DNA of 64,000 nt from BOG-908 sp963751795 (GTDB taxonomy: Bacteria > Pseudomonadota > Alphaproteobacteria > Acetobacterales > Acetobacteraceae): NCBI GenBank assembly GCA_963751795.1, contig CAVVVI010000004.1:372001-436000 (forward strand), given 5' to 3'. Numbering within the stretch: position 1 is the first letter of the stretch; the number at the start of each line of letters is the position of its first letter. Positions 36,398 to 45,583 of this stretch are shown here, piece after piece. The translations under genes were made by a program, and so were the position numbers. The notes beneath the pieces were generated by a model. The model had not been told where the DNA came from and searched no databases. It saw nothing but the letters and a program-made list of their open reading frames with translations.

Positions 36398-37453
36398 ATG
36401 CGTTCGGCCGCCGTTTTTTCGATCGTGTGCGTCACAGTCTCTCCGGCTGCGATGGCCGACACGACAGCCCTCTCGAGGAATGGCGCGTGGCTGACACTTG
36501 GCTCCGACAATGGCGCGGTGAAAGGTTGCGCCGTGCAGACGGAGGTGAACGGAGGGAAGTTTGCTCTGGGCGGTGTGACTGACCGGCAGGGCGTCCTAAC
36601 ACTCACTCTTACAAAAGCGACTTGGACAATACCCGAATTGCCAGTGCCGCTGGTTTTTACGTTCGCAAGTGGCGGGGTGATGCGGCTCTCGGCAAGGGGC
36701 GTCAACACAACCATTACTGCCGACATACCAGTGGCAGCTGTCAAGGTGCTGATCCACCGGTTTACTGCCGAGAGTAGTGTAGATTTAACTTTCCCGGAAG
36801 GGCGAGAAGCGGATTGGCGCTTAGACCTTCACGGCACCACGCCCGCCACTTTGGCTATGGCCGAGTGCATCGATGCGGCGCAGCTTGTACTTCCATCTCC
36901 GTTTCGTAAACCGAACCCGCCAGCTCCACCTTCTCCGTCGACGCAGATCACACCCGACGAAGGCGAGACATCGCATCCGCAAAGTTTAGCTGTGGATAAT
37001 ATCACCGCACGCTCGTTGGAGTCGCATGTCTCTTCTGACGTTGCTAAAAGCGGGGCGACTGATTTTGCCGCTAGACCCGACGGAGCGCCCCAGGCTCAGG
37101 TTGACACGAAGGGCATAGCAGAACCGAGCAGTCCTGCGGTCGCCGTATCGGCTCAACCGACGAACGGTAAAACCAGCATGTCTAGTTCATTCCTCGTGTT
37201 TTTGGGTTTAGTCGCTACGGCGGCGACTGTCTGGAAGGTTGTCTCGCGAAGGCTAGCAACCAGGAAATGGCTAAAGACGGTTCAATCCATCGAGGATGAA
37301 ATTCAGCACAATGCCCGGGCGCTTAACATAAAGCGGCGCCAGACAGTTCAGAAGGACGAGTATGGAACATGGGTATTCGACAGGTGGTACGAAGCTAAAC
37401 GTTACTACTGTAAAACGCGGATTGCACCAATTCTTGTGAGTGCCGGGTATTAG
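36398..37453 (+). CDS. Exported/TM N-terminal half of Mrr-type nuclease gene
   Basis: The protein has 351 residues. It has a signal peptide (to about residue 21) and an extracytoplasmic beta-rich domain with two cysteines (KGCAVQTEV near 43; AMAECIDA near 155), whose tail WRLDLHGTTPATLAMAECI recalls IalB-like folds. A Pro/Ser linker follows, then a TM helix (SSFLVFLGLVATAATVWKVV, about 264-283), then a basic cytoplasmic segment RRQTVQKDEYGTWVFDRWY. That last segment is known to me as the piece preceding Mrr domains. The frame ends at TAG 37451-37453 but continues open without any shift into the nuclease at 37529-37930, so this is probably one gene with an in-frame stop. The GC content is clearly below that of the flanks, suggesting transfer. 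Confidence 0.6.
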   Translation: MRSAAVFSIVCVTVSPAAMADTTALSRNGAWLTLGSDNGAVKGCAVQTEVNGGKFALGGVTDRQGVLTLTLTKATWTIPELPVPLVFTFASGGVMRLSARGVNTTITADIPVAAVKVLIHRFTAESSVDLTFPEGREADWRLDLHGTTPATLAMAECIDAAQLVLPSPFRKPNPPAPPSPSTQITPDEGETSHPQSLAVDNITARSLESHVSSDVAKSGATDFAARPDGAPQAQVDTKGIAEPSSPAVAVSAQPTNGKTSMSSSFLVFLGLVATAATVWKVVSRRLATRKWLKTVQSIEDEIQHNARALNIKRRQTVQKDEYGTWVFDRWYEAKRYYCKTRIAPILVSAGY

Positions 37454-37528
37454 TTATGGCCCGAGGGCATCGAGGGATCGATCGACGCGCTGATCGAGCA
37501 TGTTGCGACAAAGCCGCTGGAGGACGGC

Positions 37529-37930
37529 GTGGGAGTTTCGCCGAAACCTTACGCGAGTACGCCAGATAGCTATGATCCTCGAATGGACCCAGTCGACTAT
37601 GAAGGTTTCTGTGCGATCCAACTGCAAAAAGCTGGATGGAATACGCGGACCACGGTTGTAAGCGGCGACCAGGGAGCGGATGTAATCGCGCATCAAGCGG
37701 GCAAAACTCTGGTTGTCCAATGTAAGCTGTATGGCGGCTCGGTGGGGAACGACGCTGTTCAGCAGGTACTAGCCGCGAGAACCTTCCAATCTGCGCACAT
37801 GGCCGCCGTTGTCTCAAATCAGCCCTACACGCGGAGCGCGAAGCAGCTTGCGTCCGTGGGCCGCGTCTACCTGCTCCATCACGATGAGCTTGCAAGCTTC
37901 CGCCCCGCTGAGGTTATGAGTAGGGCGTAA
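37529..37930 (+). CDS. Mrr-like restriction endonuclease domain
   Basis: About 133 residues from GTG 37529, although the same frame is open back to the TAG at 37451. A PD-(D/E)xK Mrr_cat domain has all catalytic positions: Glu in VDYEGFCAIQLQKAGW, Asp in SGDQGADVIAHQ, and Gln-x-Lys in LVVQCKLYGGSVGN. Mrr-type enzymes cleave modified or foreign DNA. It lies directly downstream of, and in frame with, the exported/TM protein. The intact product would carry the nuclease on the cytoplasmic side of a membrane anchor. GC is low compared with neighbours. The nuclease fold is secure; its activity and the meaning of the stop codon are not. Confidence 0.75.
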   Translation: MGVSPKPYASTPDSYDPRMDPVDYEGFCAIQLQKAGWNTRTTVVSGDQGADVIAHQAGKTLVVQCKLYGGSVGNDAVQQVLAARTFQSAHMAAVVSNQPYTRSAKQLASVGRVYLLHHDELASFRPAEVMSRA

Positions 37931-38262
37931 CATTGCTCATTGGTTGCACGTCGCTTGAGTAACGATCTGAACACGTCACAGCGCGGAACTCAATCGGGGA
38001 TGGAGGCCATTTCGCAATCGGCGAAGTCGCGTTCGTTCACGCCTCTTTGCTTTACCCCGGTTAGCCATGCACCGCCGGTGCTAAGGCGGCTGGGCAGCAG
38101 CGTGGGAAAGCTAAGGCCCCAAGCCTCTCGGACCCGCTGCAGCTTCGCGCTTGGTTGGGCAGAAGCCCGCCAACGTTGCCAGCGAGCGACTTTCGCTAAA
38201 CCCGGGCGGGAAACCATGCTTTGGCGTCCCGGGACGATCGGAGCCAGCTGTAAGTTAGTGAC
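37931..38262. other. Low-GC spacer beside tRNA-Ser, no supported gene
   Basis: About 330 bp between the nuclease gene and tRNA-Ser. Both strands have fairly long open frames, but they run into the tRNA or lack a start with a ribosome site. No integrase, transposase end or copy of the tRNA 3' end was found here. Confidence 0.4.
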
Positions 38263-38352
38263 TGGCGGAAGGAGTGGGATTCGAACCCACGGTACGCTTT
38301 CACGCACACACGCTTTCCAAGCGTGCGCCTTAAGCCGCTCGGCCATCCTTCC
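38263..38352 (-). tRNA. tRNA-Ser(GGA)
   Basis: A 90-nt class II tRNA on the minus strand, with acceptor GGAAGGA/TCCTTCC, anticodon stem CACGC/GCGTG with loop TTGGAAA (GGA), a long variable arm, T-arm GTGGGTTCGAATCCCAC, and encoded CCA at 38263-38265. Confidence 0.96.
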
Positions 38353-38411
38353 AGCGCGGCGGCAAACTACGGGAGGCGATGCGGGGAGGCAAGGTATTCG
38401 AAGTCAGGTTT

Positions 38412-38456
38412 TCAAAGGCTCGCCTTTGATGGGGTAAAGGGGCAAAGCTCCTTGCC
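38412..38456. repeat. Double inverted repeat downstream of lepA
   Basis: TCAAAGGC-TC-GCCTTTGA (38412-38429) is a perfect 8-bp inverted repeat. It is followed by GGCAA...TTGCC (38441-38456). It lies between lepA and tRNA-Ser, both on the minus strand, so it may terminate lepA transcription. No U-tract follows. Confidence 0.45.
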
Positions 38457-38479
38457 TTCTTGAGCATTTCAACAGCCTT

Positions 38480-40285
38480 TCAGGCGTCCATCTTCAGGGC
38501 GGCCAGGAAGGCGCTCTGGGGGATCTCCACCTTGCCGAACTGGCGCATGCGCTTCTTGCCCTCTTTCTGCTTCTCCAGCAGCTTGCGCTTGCGGCTGATG
38601 TCGCCGCCGTAGCATTTGGCGGTCACGTCCTTGGAGAGCGCGCCCAGCGTTTCGCGGGCGATGATGCGGCTGCCGATGCTGGCCTGGATGGCGATCTTGA
38701 ACAGCTGGCGCGGGATCAGGTCCTTCAGCTTGGCGCAGATCGAACGGCCGCGCGTTTCGGCCACGCTGCGATGGGCGATGAAGCTGAGCGCATCGACCGG
38801 ATCGTTGTTGACCAGGATGGAGATGCGCACGAGGTCGCTCTCCTCGTAGGTGTCCATCGCGTAGTCGAAGCTGGCATAGCCGCGGCTGATGCTCTTCAGC
38901 CGGTCGTAGAAGTCGAACACCACCTCGTTGAGCGGCAGCTGATAGACGGCCATCGCGCGGTTGCCGACATAGGTGAGATCGACCTGGCGGCCGCGGCGTT
39001 CGTTGCAGAGTGTCAGCACGTTGCCGAGATAGTCGTCGGGCACCATGATCGTGGCACGGATCCACGGCTCCTCGATGTGATCGATGTAGGTGGGATCGGG
39101 CATGTCGGCGGGGTTGTGCAGCTCCATCACCTCGCCGTTGTTGCGGTGCAGCTTGTAGACGACCGAGGGCGCGGTCGCGATCAGGTCGAGGTCGAACTCG
39201 CGGCTCAGCCGCTCCTGGATGATCTCCAGATGCAGCAGGCCGAGGAAGCCGCAGCGATAGCCGAAGCCCAGCGCCGCCGACGTCTCCGCCTCGTAGTGGA
39301 AGCTCGCATCGTTCAGCCGCAGCTTGCCCAGCGATTCGCGCAGTTTCTCGAAATCGTCGGCATCGACGGGGTATAGCCCGCACCAGACGACCGGGATGCT
39401 GGGCTTGAAGCCGGGCAGCGCCTCGGCGGCCGGCACGCGGTCGTCGGTGATGGTGTCGCCCACGTTGCAATCGGCCACCGTCTTCATCGCCGCCGTCACG
39501 TAGCCCATCTCGCCCGGGCCGAGATCGCCGGAGGGCACCATTTTCGGGGTGAACACGCCGCATTGTTCGACGATGTAGGCGTGGCCGTTGGCCATCATGC
39601 GGATCTTCTGGCCGCGCTTGATGCGGCCGTCCTTCACGCGCACCAGGATCACCACGCCGAGATACGGATCGTACCAGCTATCGACCAGCAGGGCTTTCAG
39701 CGGCGCGTCGGCGTCGCCGGTGGGCGGCGGCAGGCGCGTGACGAGGGCTTCGAGCACGCCCTCGATGTTCAGGCCGGTCTTGGCGCTGATCATCACCGCG
39801 TCCGACGCATCCAGGCCGATCACGTCCTCGATCTGCTGGCGCACCTTGTCGGGCTCGGCGGCGGGCAGATCGATCTTGTTGAGCACGGGGACGATCTCGT
39901 GATGCGCGTCGATGGCCTGATACACGTTGGCCAGCGTCTGGGCTTCGACGCCCTGGCTGGCATCGACCACCAGCAGGCTGCCTTCGCAGGCGGCCAGGCT
40001 GCGGCTCACCTCGTAGGCGAAGTCCACGTGGCCGGGCGTGTCCATCAGGTTCAGCTCGTAGGTGAGCCCGTCATGCGCCTTGTAGGCCAGGCGGACGGTC
40101 TGGGCCTTGATGGTGATGCCGCGCTCTTTCTCGAGCTCCATGTTGTCGAGCACCTGCGCCGTCATCTCGCGGTCGGTCAGGCCGCCGCAGGCCTGGATCA
40201 GCCGGTCGGCCAGCGTCGATTTGCCGTGGTCGATATGGGCGATGATCGAAAAGTTGCGGATCAGGTGCAGCGGGGTGTCGGTCAT
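38480..40285 (-). CDS. lepA: Elongation factor 4 (LepA)
   Basis: This translational GTPase of 601 residues back-translocates or remodels stalled ribosomes. G motifs are IIAHIDHGKSTLADRL (G1), the ERGITIKAQ switch I region, LMDTPGHVDF (G3) and LNKIDLPAA (G4). The LepA-specific C-terminal domain is present (TAKCYGGDISRKRKLLEKQK). ATG 40285 (MTDTPLHLIRNFSIIAH) is used rather than a start 18 bp upstream. An 87-bp gap separates it from the receiver protein gene upstream. Confidence 0.97.
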   Translation of the reverse strand: MTDTPLHLIRNFSIIAHIDHGKSTLADRLIQACGGLTDREMTAQVLDNMELEKERGITIKAQTVRLAYKAHDGLTYELNLMDTPGHVDFAYEVSRSLAACEGSLLVVDASQGVEAQTLANVYQAIDAHHEIVPVLNKIDLPAAEPDKVRQQIEDVIGLDASDAVMISAKTGLNIEGVLEALVTRLPPPTGDADAPLKALLVDSWYDPYLGVVILVRVKDGRIKRGQKIRMMANGHAYIVEQCGVFTPKMVPSGDLGPGEMGYVTAAMKTVADCNVGDTITDDRVPAAEALPGFKPSIPVVWCGLYPVDADDFEKLRESLGKLRLNDASFHYEAETSAALGFGYRCGFLGLLHLEIIQERLSREFDLDLIATAPSVVYKLHRNNGEVMELHNPADMPDPTYIDHIEEPWIRATIMVPDDYLGNVLTLCNERRGRQVDLTYVGNRAMAVYQLPLNEVVFDFYDRLKSISRGYASFDYAMDTYEESDLVRISILVNNDPVDALSFIAHRSVAETRGRSICAKLKDLIPRQLFKIAIQASIGSRIIARETLGALSKDVTAKCYGGDISRKRKLLEKQKEGKKRMRQFGKVEIPQSAFLAALKMDA

Positions 40286-40372
40286 GCGCTCAGATAGGCG
40301 CAAAAGCGCCGCGCGGGGAGGGTGCAGCAGGCGGGCGAACCGGCTTTTATTGCGGCGTCGGCAGTGCGGCCT

Positions 40373-41053
40373 CTAGGGCGGCTGGTAGTCGGTGCCCGGC
40401 GGCAGCATCTGCGCCACCCGGCGGGAGAGCTCCTGCACGCTGTACGGCTTGGCGAGCACGGGGAAGCGCAGCGCGCCGGTGGTGAGCGCGGCGCTGCTGT
40501 AGCCGGTGGCCAGCAGGATCGGCAGGCGCGGGAAGGTTTGCGCCACCAGCTCGGCCAGCTCGATCCCGCTCATGCCGCCGGGCATCACGATGTCGGAAAA
40601 CATCAGGTCGTAATCGGCGTCGGCGCGCAGCAGCGACAAGGCGGAGGCTGCATCGGGGCTGTGGGAGACGACGTGGCCCATATCCTCGAGCACCGTGCGC
40701 GCCACTTCGGCGACCTGCGGATCGTCCTCGACGATCAGGATGCGGCTGCTGCGCCCCGGCTCGCTGAAAGCGGGGCCCGCGCTACCTTCGGCCTGCGATC
40801 CGGGCGAGAGGGCCAGCAGGTCGTGGGTGAGCCTGGCGCCGCGCTCTGCCGCGAGGCGCATGTTGTAGAGCAGGCGGATCAGCTTCTCGTTGCCGGCGGC
40901 ATGGCGTTCGGCCAAAGCGAGGTTGCCCGCGATCACCGTCAGCACATTGTTCATGTCGTGGGCGAGCGTGCCCGCCATCTGCAGCAGCGTGGCGCTGGGC
41001 GAGGCGCCTCCGGGCGGCCCGCCCCAGGGTTCGGCCTGGCCATACTCCGTCAT
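40373..41053 (-). CDS. DHp-receiver protein lacking a kinase ATPase domain
   Basis: The protein has 226 residues. Residues 20-80 form a histidine-kinase dimerisation (HisKA) helix pair with the H-box LAHDMNNVLTVIAGNLALAE. After a short linker comes a receiver domain (about 100-220) with acidic patch VEDD, phospho-acceptor Asp in LMFSDIVMPGG, Thr/Ser in LLATGYSS and Lys in LAKPYS. The HATPase domain that normally joins the two is missing with no sign of frameshift, since the frame is continuous. It may be a phosphotransfer hub or a decayed hybrid kinase. It starts 12 bp after pheT and is probably cotranscribed with it. The partner kinase is unknown. Confidence 0.75.
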   Translation of the reverse strand: MTEYGQAEPWGGPPGGASPSATLLQMAGTLAHDMNNVLTVIAGNLALAERHAAGNEKLIRLLYNMRLAAERGARLTHDLLALSPGSQAEGSAGPAFSEPGRSSRILIVEDDPQVAEVARTVLEDMGHVVSHSPDAASALSLLRADADYDLMFSDIVMPGGMSGIELAELVAQTFPRLPILLATGYSSAALTTGALRFPVLAKPYSVQELSRRVAQMLPPGTDYQPP

Positions 41054-41065
41054 TGCGGGCCCGGG

Positions 41066-43526
41066 CTAGCGGAGCTGTGCGCCGGTGGCTTTGGCAACGG
41101 CCTGGATCACTTTCGCAGATGCGGTTTCGAGGTCATCGTCGGTCATTGTGCGCTCGGCAGGCTGAAAGACAACCTCTATCCCGAGCGACTTCGTGCCGGG
41201 GGGCAGGGTGCCGCCTTCAAAAACGTCGAACAGCGACACGCGGGCGATCAGCGCGCGGTCGGCGCCGCGGGCGGCGCGCAGCACGGCTTCGGCGGGTTGT
41301 GATGCGGGCAGCACGAAGGCGAAATCACGCGCCACTTCCTGCAGCGGCGGCAGGATGGGGGCGGCGCGGCGGCGGCGCTTGGGGTCGGCAATGGCGTCGA
41401 GGAACAGCTCGAATCCGGCGGCCGGTTCGGGCGAGCAGCCGAGGGCATCGGCCAAAGCCGGGTGAATGGTGCCGAATTGCGCCAGCACGGTGCGCGGGCC
41501 CTGCCGGACGACTCCGGAGCGGCCCGGGTGGTAATGGGAGGGCGCGTCGGGCGTGACGCTGAGCGCATCCATCGGCACGCCGAGCGCCCCGAGCAGCGCA
41601 TAGACATCGGCCTTGGCCTGCAGCGCCGCGTCGCGCGCGCCATCCTGCTGCCAGTGGCGGGCCGGCGTGCCGGTGCGCAGGCCGGCGGCGATCAGCATCT
41701 GGCCATCCGGCGTGTAGCCGGGGCCCACCTCGAACAGATTGGCCTGCCCGGCGCCGCGGGCCGCGTTGCGCGCGGCGGCCTGGGCCAGGGTGGCCAGCGG
41801 GGTGGGGCGCATCTGGTCCAGATCGGCGGCGATCGGGTTTTTCAGCGTGAGTGCGGCCGCGCCGCCGCCGAACAGCCGCGCCTGGGCGCCCGAGGTGAGG
41901 CTGAAGCCGACGCATTCCGCCATGCCGCGCGCCGCCAGCACGCGGCGGGCCAGCGCCGTGCGGGCCTGGCGCGGTGAGAGTGCGGGCCGTGGCGGGGTGG
42001 CGATGCCGGGCAGCGAGACGGCCGGGATCGCGTCGAGCCCGACGATGCGCAGCACTTCCTCGATCAGGTCGCATTCCGGCTCGAGCGCCGCGGCACCGGC
42101 AGCGGCCGCCGCGGCGCGGGCCGGCTCCAGGCTGGCGGGCTGGTCCAGTGCCGCGAGGCTGGCCACGTCGTTGCGCCAGGACGGGACGTGGACGCTCACC
42201 TGGGTGGCTGTCGCCCGGGCGGGCGTGAAGCCGAGCTGTTCGAGCACGGCGAGCGCGCGGGCCGGCTCGATGGCGGCGCCACCGAGCCCGGCCAGGCGTT
42301 CGTAGCGCAGGCTGGCCTGGCGCTGCCATGCGGGCTCGGCGCCGGCCGCCACGACGCTGCCGGGCTGGCCGCCGCAGAGCGACAGGATCATCGCGGTGGC
42401 GGCTTCCATGGCGTCGGGCAGCAAGGCCGGGTCGATGCCGCGTTCGAAACGCTGCCGCGCATCGCTGGCGAGCTGGTGGCGCCGGCCGGTGCGCGCGGTG
42501 ATCACCGGATCGAACAGCGCGCATTCGACGAACACGCGCGTGGTCTCGGCGTTGGTGCCGGTCGCCTCGCCGCCGATGATGCCGGCCAGCGACACCACGC
42601 GGGTGGCATCGGCGATGACCAGATCGTCCGGATGCGTGGTGAGGTCGCGCCCGGCCAGCGTGCGGAAGGTCTCGCCGGCGCCGCGGCGCAGCGTCAGCGT
42701 GGCGCCGTCCAGGCGGTCGGCATCGAAAACGTGCAGCGGACGGCCGAGATCGAAGGTGAAGAAGTTGGTGACATCGACGAGGGCGCTGATCGGGCGCAGG
42801 CCGATGGACGTCAGGCGCTGCTGCAGCCAAGGCGGGCTGGGGCCGTTGCGCAGGCCGGCGATGGTGCGGCCCAGCACCCAGGGGCAGGCTTCCGGCCAGG
42901 CGATCGACCAGCCGGTCGTCGTCTTCAACGCGGCCGGCACTGGCGGCGCCGACCAGGAGACGCAGCGTGCCCAGCCCGGCGGCGGCCAGGTCGCGGGCGA
43001 TGCCGCGCACGCTCAGCGCGTCGCCGCGGTTAGGGGTGACGGCGATTTCGATCACCGGATCGTCCAGCCCGGCCCAGGCGGCGTAGGGTTCGCCGATCGG
43101 CGTGGCTTCGGGCAGTTCGAGGATGCCGTCATGCTCCTCGCCCAGCCCCATCTCGCGCGCGCTGACGAGCATGCCGGCCGATTCGACGCCGCGGATCTTG
43201 CCCACCTTCAGCGTGATGCCGGTGCCCGGCACGAAGGCGCCGGGCGGGGCGAACACCGCGTGCAGGCCGGTGCGTGCATTGGGCGCGCCGCAGACGACGG
43301 TGATCTCGGCGCCGGTGCCGGCATCCACCCGGCACACGCGCAGGCGGTCGGCATCGGGGTGCTGCACCGCCTCGATGATGCGCGCAGTGCGGAACGGTGC
43401 CAGCGCGGCCGCGCGGTCGGTCACACCTTCGACCTCAAGCCCGATGCTCGACAGGGTAGTGGTGATCGCCTCGAGCGGGGCCGCAGTGTCCAGATGCGTG
43501 CGCAGCCAGGACAGGGTGAACTTCAT
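41066..43526 (-). CDS. pheT: Phenylalanine-tRNA ligase beta subunit, one frameshift
   Basis: The tRNA-binding and editing subunit, about 820 codons. It starts MKFTLSWLRTHLDT at 43526. The EMAP/tRNA-binding domain (VCRVDAGTGAEITVVCGAPN) and VIEIAVTPNRGDALSVRGIA precede the break. The B3/B4 editing domain, B5 domain, catalytic-like core and C-terminal anticodon-binding FDX-ACB domain (RDFAFVLPASQPAEAVL; SLGIEVVFQPAERTMTD) follow it. The frame changes by one surplus base at about 42935-42960, between the GIARDLAAAGLGTL and ALKTTTGWSIAWPEA segments. The gene is essential, so this is almost surely a sequence error. The start overlaps the pheS stop (ATGA). Confidence 0.94.
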
Positions 43527-44595
43527 CCGCCGACACCCTCGTGCAGGCTGGCGGGGCTGAACGGCGAGCTGGCGTAATGGCGCAGCCAGCGCAAATCGCC
43601 CTCGTAGAACGGCCGCAGATCGGCCATGCCGTGCTTGAGCATGGTGATCCGTTCGACGCCCATGCCGAAGGCGAAGCCCTGCCAGACCCGCGGATCGATG
43701 CCGCAATTGGCCAGCACCCTGGGGTGGACCATGCCGCTGCCGAGGATCTCCAGCCAGTCGGTGCCGGCGCCCAGCTCGCCGGTGCGGCGGCTCCAGCCGA
43801 TATCGACTTCCATGCTCGGCTCGGTGAACGGGAAGTAGCTGGCGCGGAAGCGAACGGGCAGGGTGGCGATGCCGAAGAAGGCGCGCAGGAAGTCGATCAG
43901 GCAGCCTTTGAGATGGCCGAGCGTGATGCCGCGGTCGATCACCAGGCCTTCGCATTGGTGGAACATCGGCGAGTGCGTGGCGTCGTGGTCGGCGCGGTAG
44001 GTGCGGCCTGGCACGATCACGCGGATCGGCGGCTCCTGGTCCAGCATGGTGCGCACCTGCACCGGGCTCGTGTGCGTGCGCAGCACGCGCGGCGGGCCGC
44101 CATCGGTCGCGGGCAGATAGAAGGTGTCGTGGTCGTCGCGCGCGGGGTGGTGGCCCGGAATGTTGAGCGCGGAAAAATTGTGCCAGTCGGACTCGATGTC
44201 CGGCCCCTCGGCCAGGGTGAAGCCCATGGCGCCGAAGATCGCGGTGATCTCCTCCAGCGTGCGGCTGATCGGGTGGATGCTGCCGGCCGGTTCGGGCCGC
44301 GGCGGCAGGGTGATGTCGATGCGTTCGGCGGCCAGCCGCGCTTCCAGCGCTGCGGCTTCGAGCACCGTGCGGCGGGCTTCGACGGCGGCACTCAGCATGT
44401 CGCGCAGCTGGTTGAGCGCGGCGCCGCGTTCGCGCCGCTGCTCCGGCGGGGTGCGGCCGAGCTCCTTCAGCAGCGCGGTCAGGCTGCCGGACTTGCCGAG
44501 CGTGCCGACGCGGATCGCGTCCCAGGCTTTCAGGTCGGCAGCTTGGCCAGCGCGTCGAGCGTGCCGGTGCGCAGGGCTTCGAGGTCGTCGGACAT
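43523..44595 (-). CDS. pheS: Phenylalanine-tRNA ligase alpha subunit, one frameshift
   Basis: The catalytic class II aaRS subunit. ATG 44595 gives MSDDLEALRTGTLDALAKL, which stops after 21 codons. The family sequence resumes in the next frame as ADLKAWDAIRVGTLGKSGSL, so one G is missing near 44540. Class II motifs are present: GSIHPISRTLEEIT, RTHTSPVQVRTM (motif 2), ASYFPFTEPSMEVDI and GFAFGMGVERITML (motif 3). The full length is about 357 codons, normal for PheS. It follows rplT, a common arrangement. The break is likely an error because the gene is essential. Confidence 0.94.
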
Positions 44596-44691
44596 CAGAT
44601 CAGGTCAGCCAAATCGCTCGGAAGGCTGGCACGAAGGGCCGCCACACTGCGCGTGTGATGCCCCCTCGCGCCGTCCCCCAAACGGACGAGC

Positions 44692-45075
44692 CTAGGCCGC
44701 AGCGGCCGGCTCGGCCGCGGCATCCATGGTCGCCTGCACGGCGCGCACGATTTCGGCGAAGGCCGCCGGATCGTCGAACGCGATGGCGGCGAGCACCTTG
44801 CGGTCCATCTCGATGCCGGTCTGGTTCAGGCCGTGGATGAAGCGGCTGTAGGTGATGCCGTGCTCGCGCACCGCAGCGTTGATGCGCTGGATCCACAAAG
44901 CGCGGAACTCGCGCTTCTTAACCCGGCGATCGCGATAGGCGTATTGCAGCGACTTCTCGAGCCGCTCCAGCGCGATACGGTAATTGGTGGATGACCGTCC
45001 GAAGAAGCCCTTGCTCTGCTTGAGGACCTTCTTGTGACGGGCGTGGGCGGTTACGCCCCGTTTGACGCGTGCCAT
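44692..45075 (-). CDS. rplT: 50S ribosomal protein L20
   Basis: A 127-residue 23S rRNA-binding assembly protein. It starts ARVKRGVTAHARHKKVL and continues KGFFGRSSTNYRIA and YRDRRVKKREFRALWIQRIN, unmistakable for L20. An Ala-rich tail of about 10 residues extends beyond the usual end. It lies 11 bp after rpmI. Confidence 0.98.
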   Translation of the reverse strand: MARVKRGVTAHARHKKVLKQSKGFFGRSSTNYRIALERLEKSLQYAYRDRRVKKREFRALWIQRINAAVREHGITYSRFIHGLNQTGIEMDRKVLAAIAFDDPAAFAEIVRAVQATMDAAAEPAAAA

Positions 45076-45086
45076 CTATGCGCTCC

Positions 45087-45290
45087 TTACCGCAGACCGT
45101 AGGGGGCCCATTGCTTGACGGTGATGCCGTCTGCATGGGTGAGGGTCTGGCTGCCGCGGTTGCTGCGGATGGCCTTCTGCGGGCGGGCGGACAAATTGTG
45201 CCGCTTCTTGCCCGGGCCGGCCAGCACCTTGCCGGTGGCGGTGATCTTGAATCGCTTTTTGACGGCGGATTTCGTCTTCATCTTGGGCAT
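45087..45290 (-). CDS. rpmI: 50S ribosomal protein L35
   Basis: A 67-residue highly basic protein, PKMKTKSAVKKRFKITATGK at the N-terminus and KRHNLSARPQKAIRSNRG in the middle, as in all L35 proteins. It is the first gene of the rpmI-rplT-pheS-pheT unit. infC, which precedes rpmI in many bacteria, is not present upstream here. The ribosome site is AGGAG (CTCCT at 45300-45304 on the plus strand). Confidence 0.97.
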   Translation of the reverse strand: MPKMKTKSAVKKRFKITATGKVLAGPGKKRHNLSARPQKAIRSNRGSQTLTHADGITVKQWAPYGLR

Positions 45291-45583
45291 TTCGGGACTC
45301 CTCTAGGTAGGCCCCGTGCCGATAGGCGCCGCGGATGGGCGCCGTGCACGAGCGTCGCGGCCGGGCATGCCCATACAGGCCCGGACGCGCGATCAGGGGC
45401 GGGGTTGTAGCGGCGCGGCGCCCGGGGCGCAAGGCGAGCCGCCGCGCCGGCGCATCCCAGCGCTCCGGAAGAATAACAAGCACGGCAATGCAACCGCAGG
45501 TGCGTAGGCTTTCGCCTGAAGCCGTCTTATAGATGACAGAACGTTCAATAAAAGATACACCGGCGGAAGGATGACAGGTTGCC
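45291..45583. other. Divergent intergenic region, rpmI and zinc-ribbon protein
   Basis: About 290 bp. The rpmI side is very GC-rich with overlapping GCGCC/GGCGC inverted repeats, compatible with an r-protein leader structure. The right side has an AT-rich stretch (TTCAATAAAAGATACAC, about 45545-45561) that is a plausible promoter area for the gene at 45584. No defined element can be proved. Confidence 0.35.

Noticed and set aside
5240..37453. TAG recoded as a sense codon, suggested by two in-frame TAGs
   Set aside because: gspD, gatC, clpP and clpX all end properly at TAG, so TAG is a normal stop here.
37940..38437. A 165-codon plus-strand frame and a 118-codon minus-strand frame over tRNA-Ser
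   Set aside because: Both run through the tRNA gene and lack a ribosome site; the start of the minus-strand frame is tRNA sequence.
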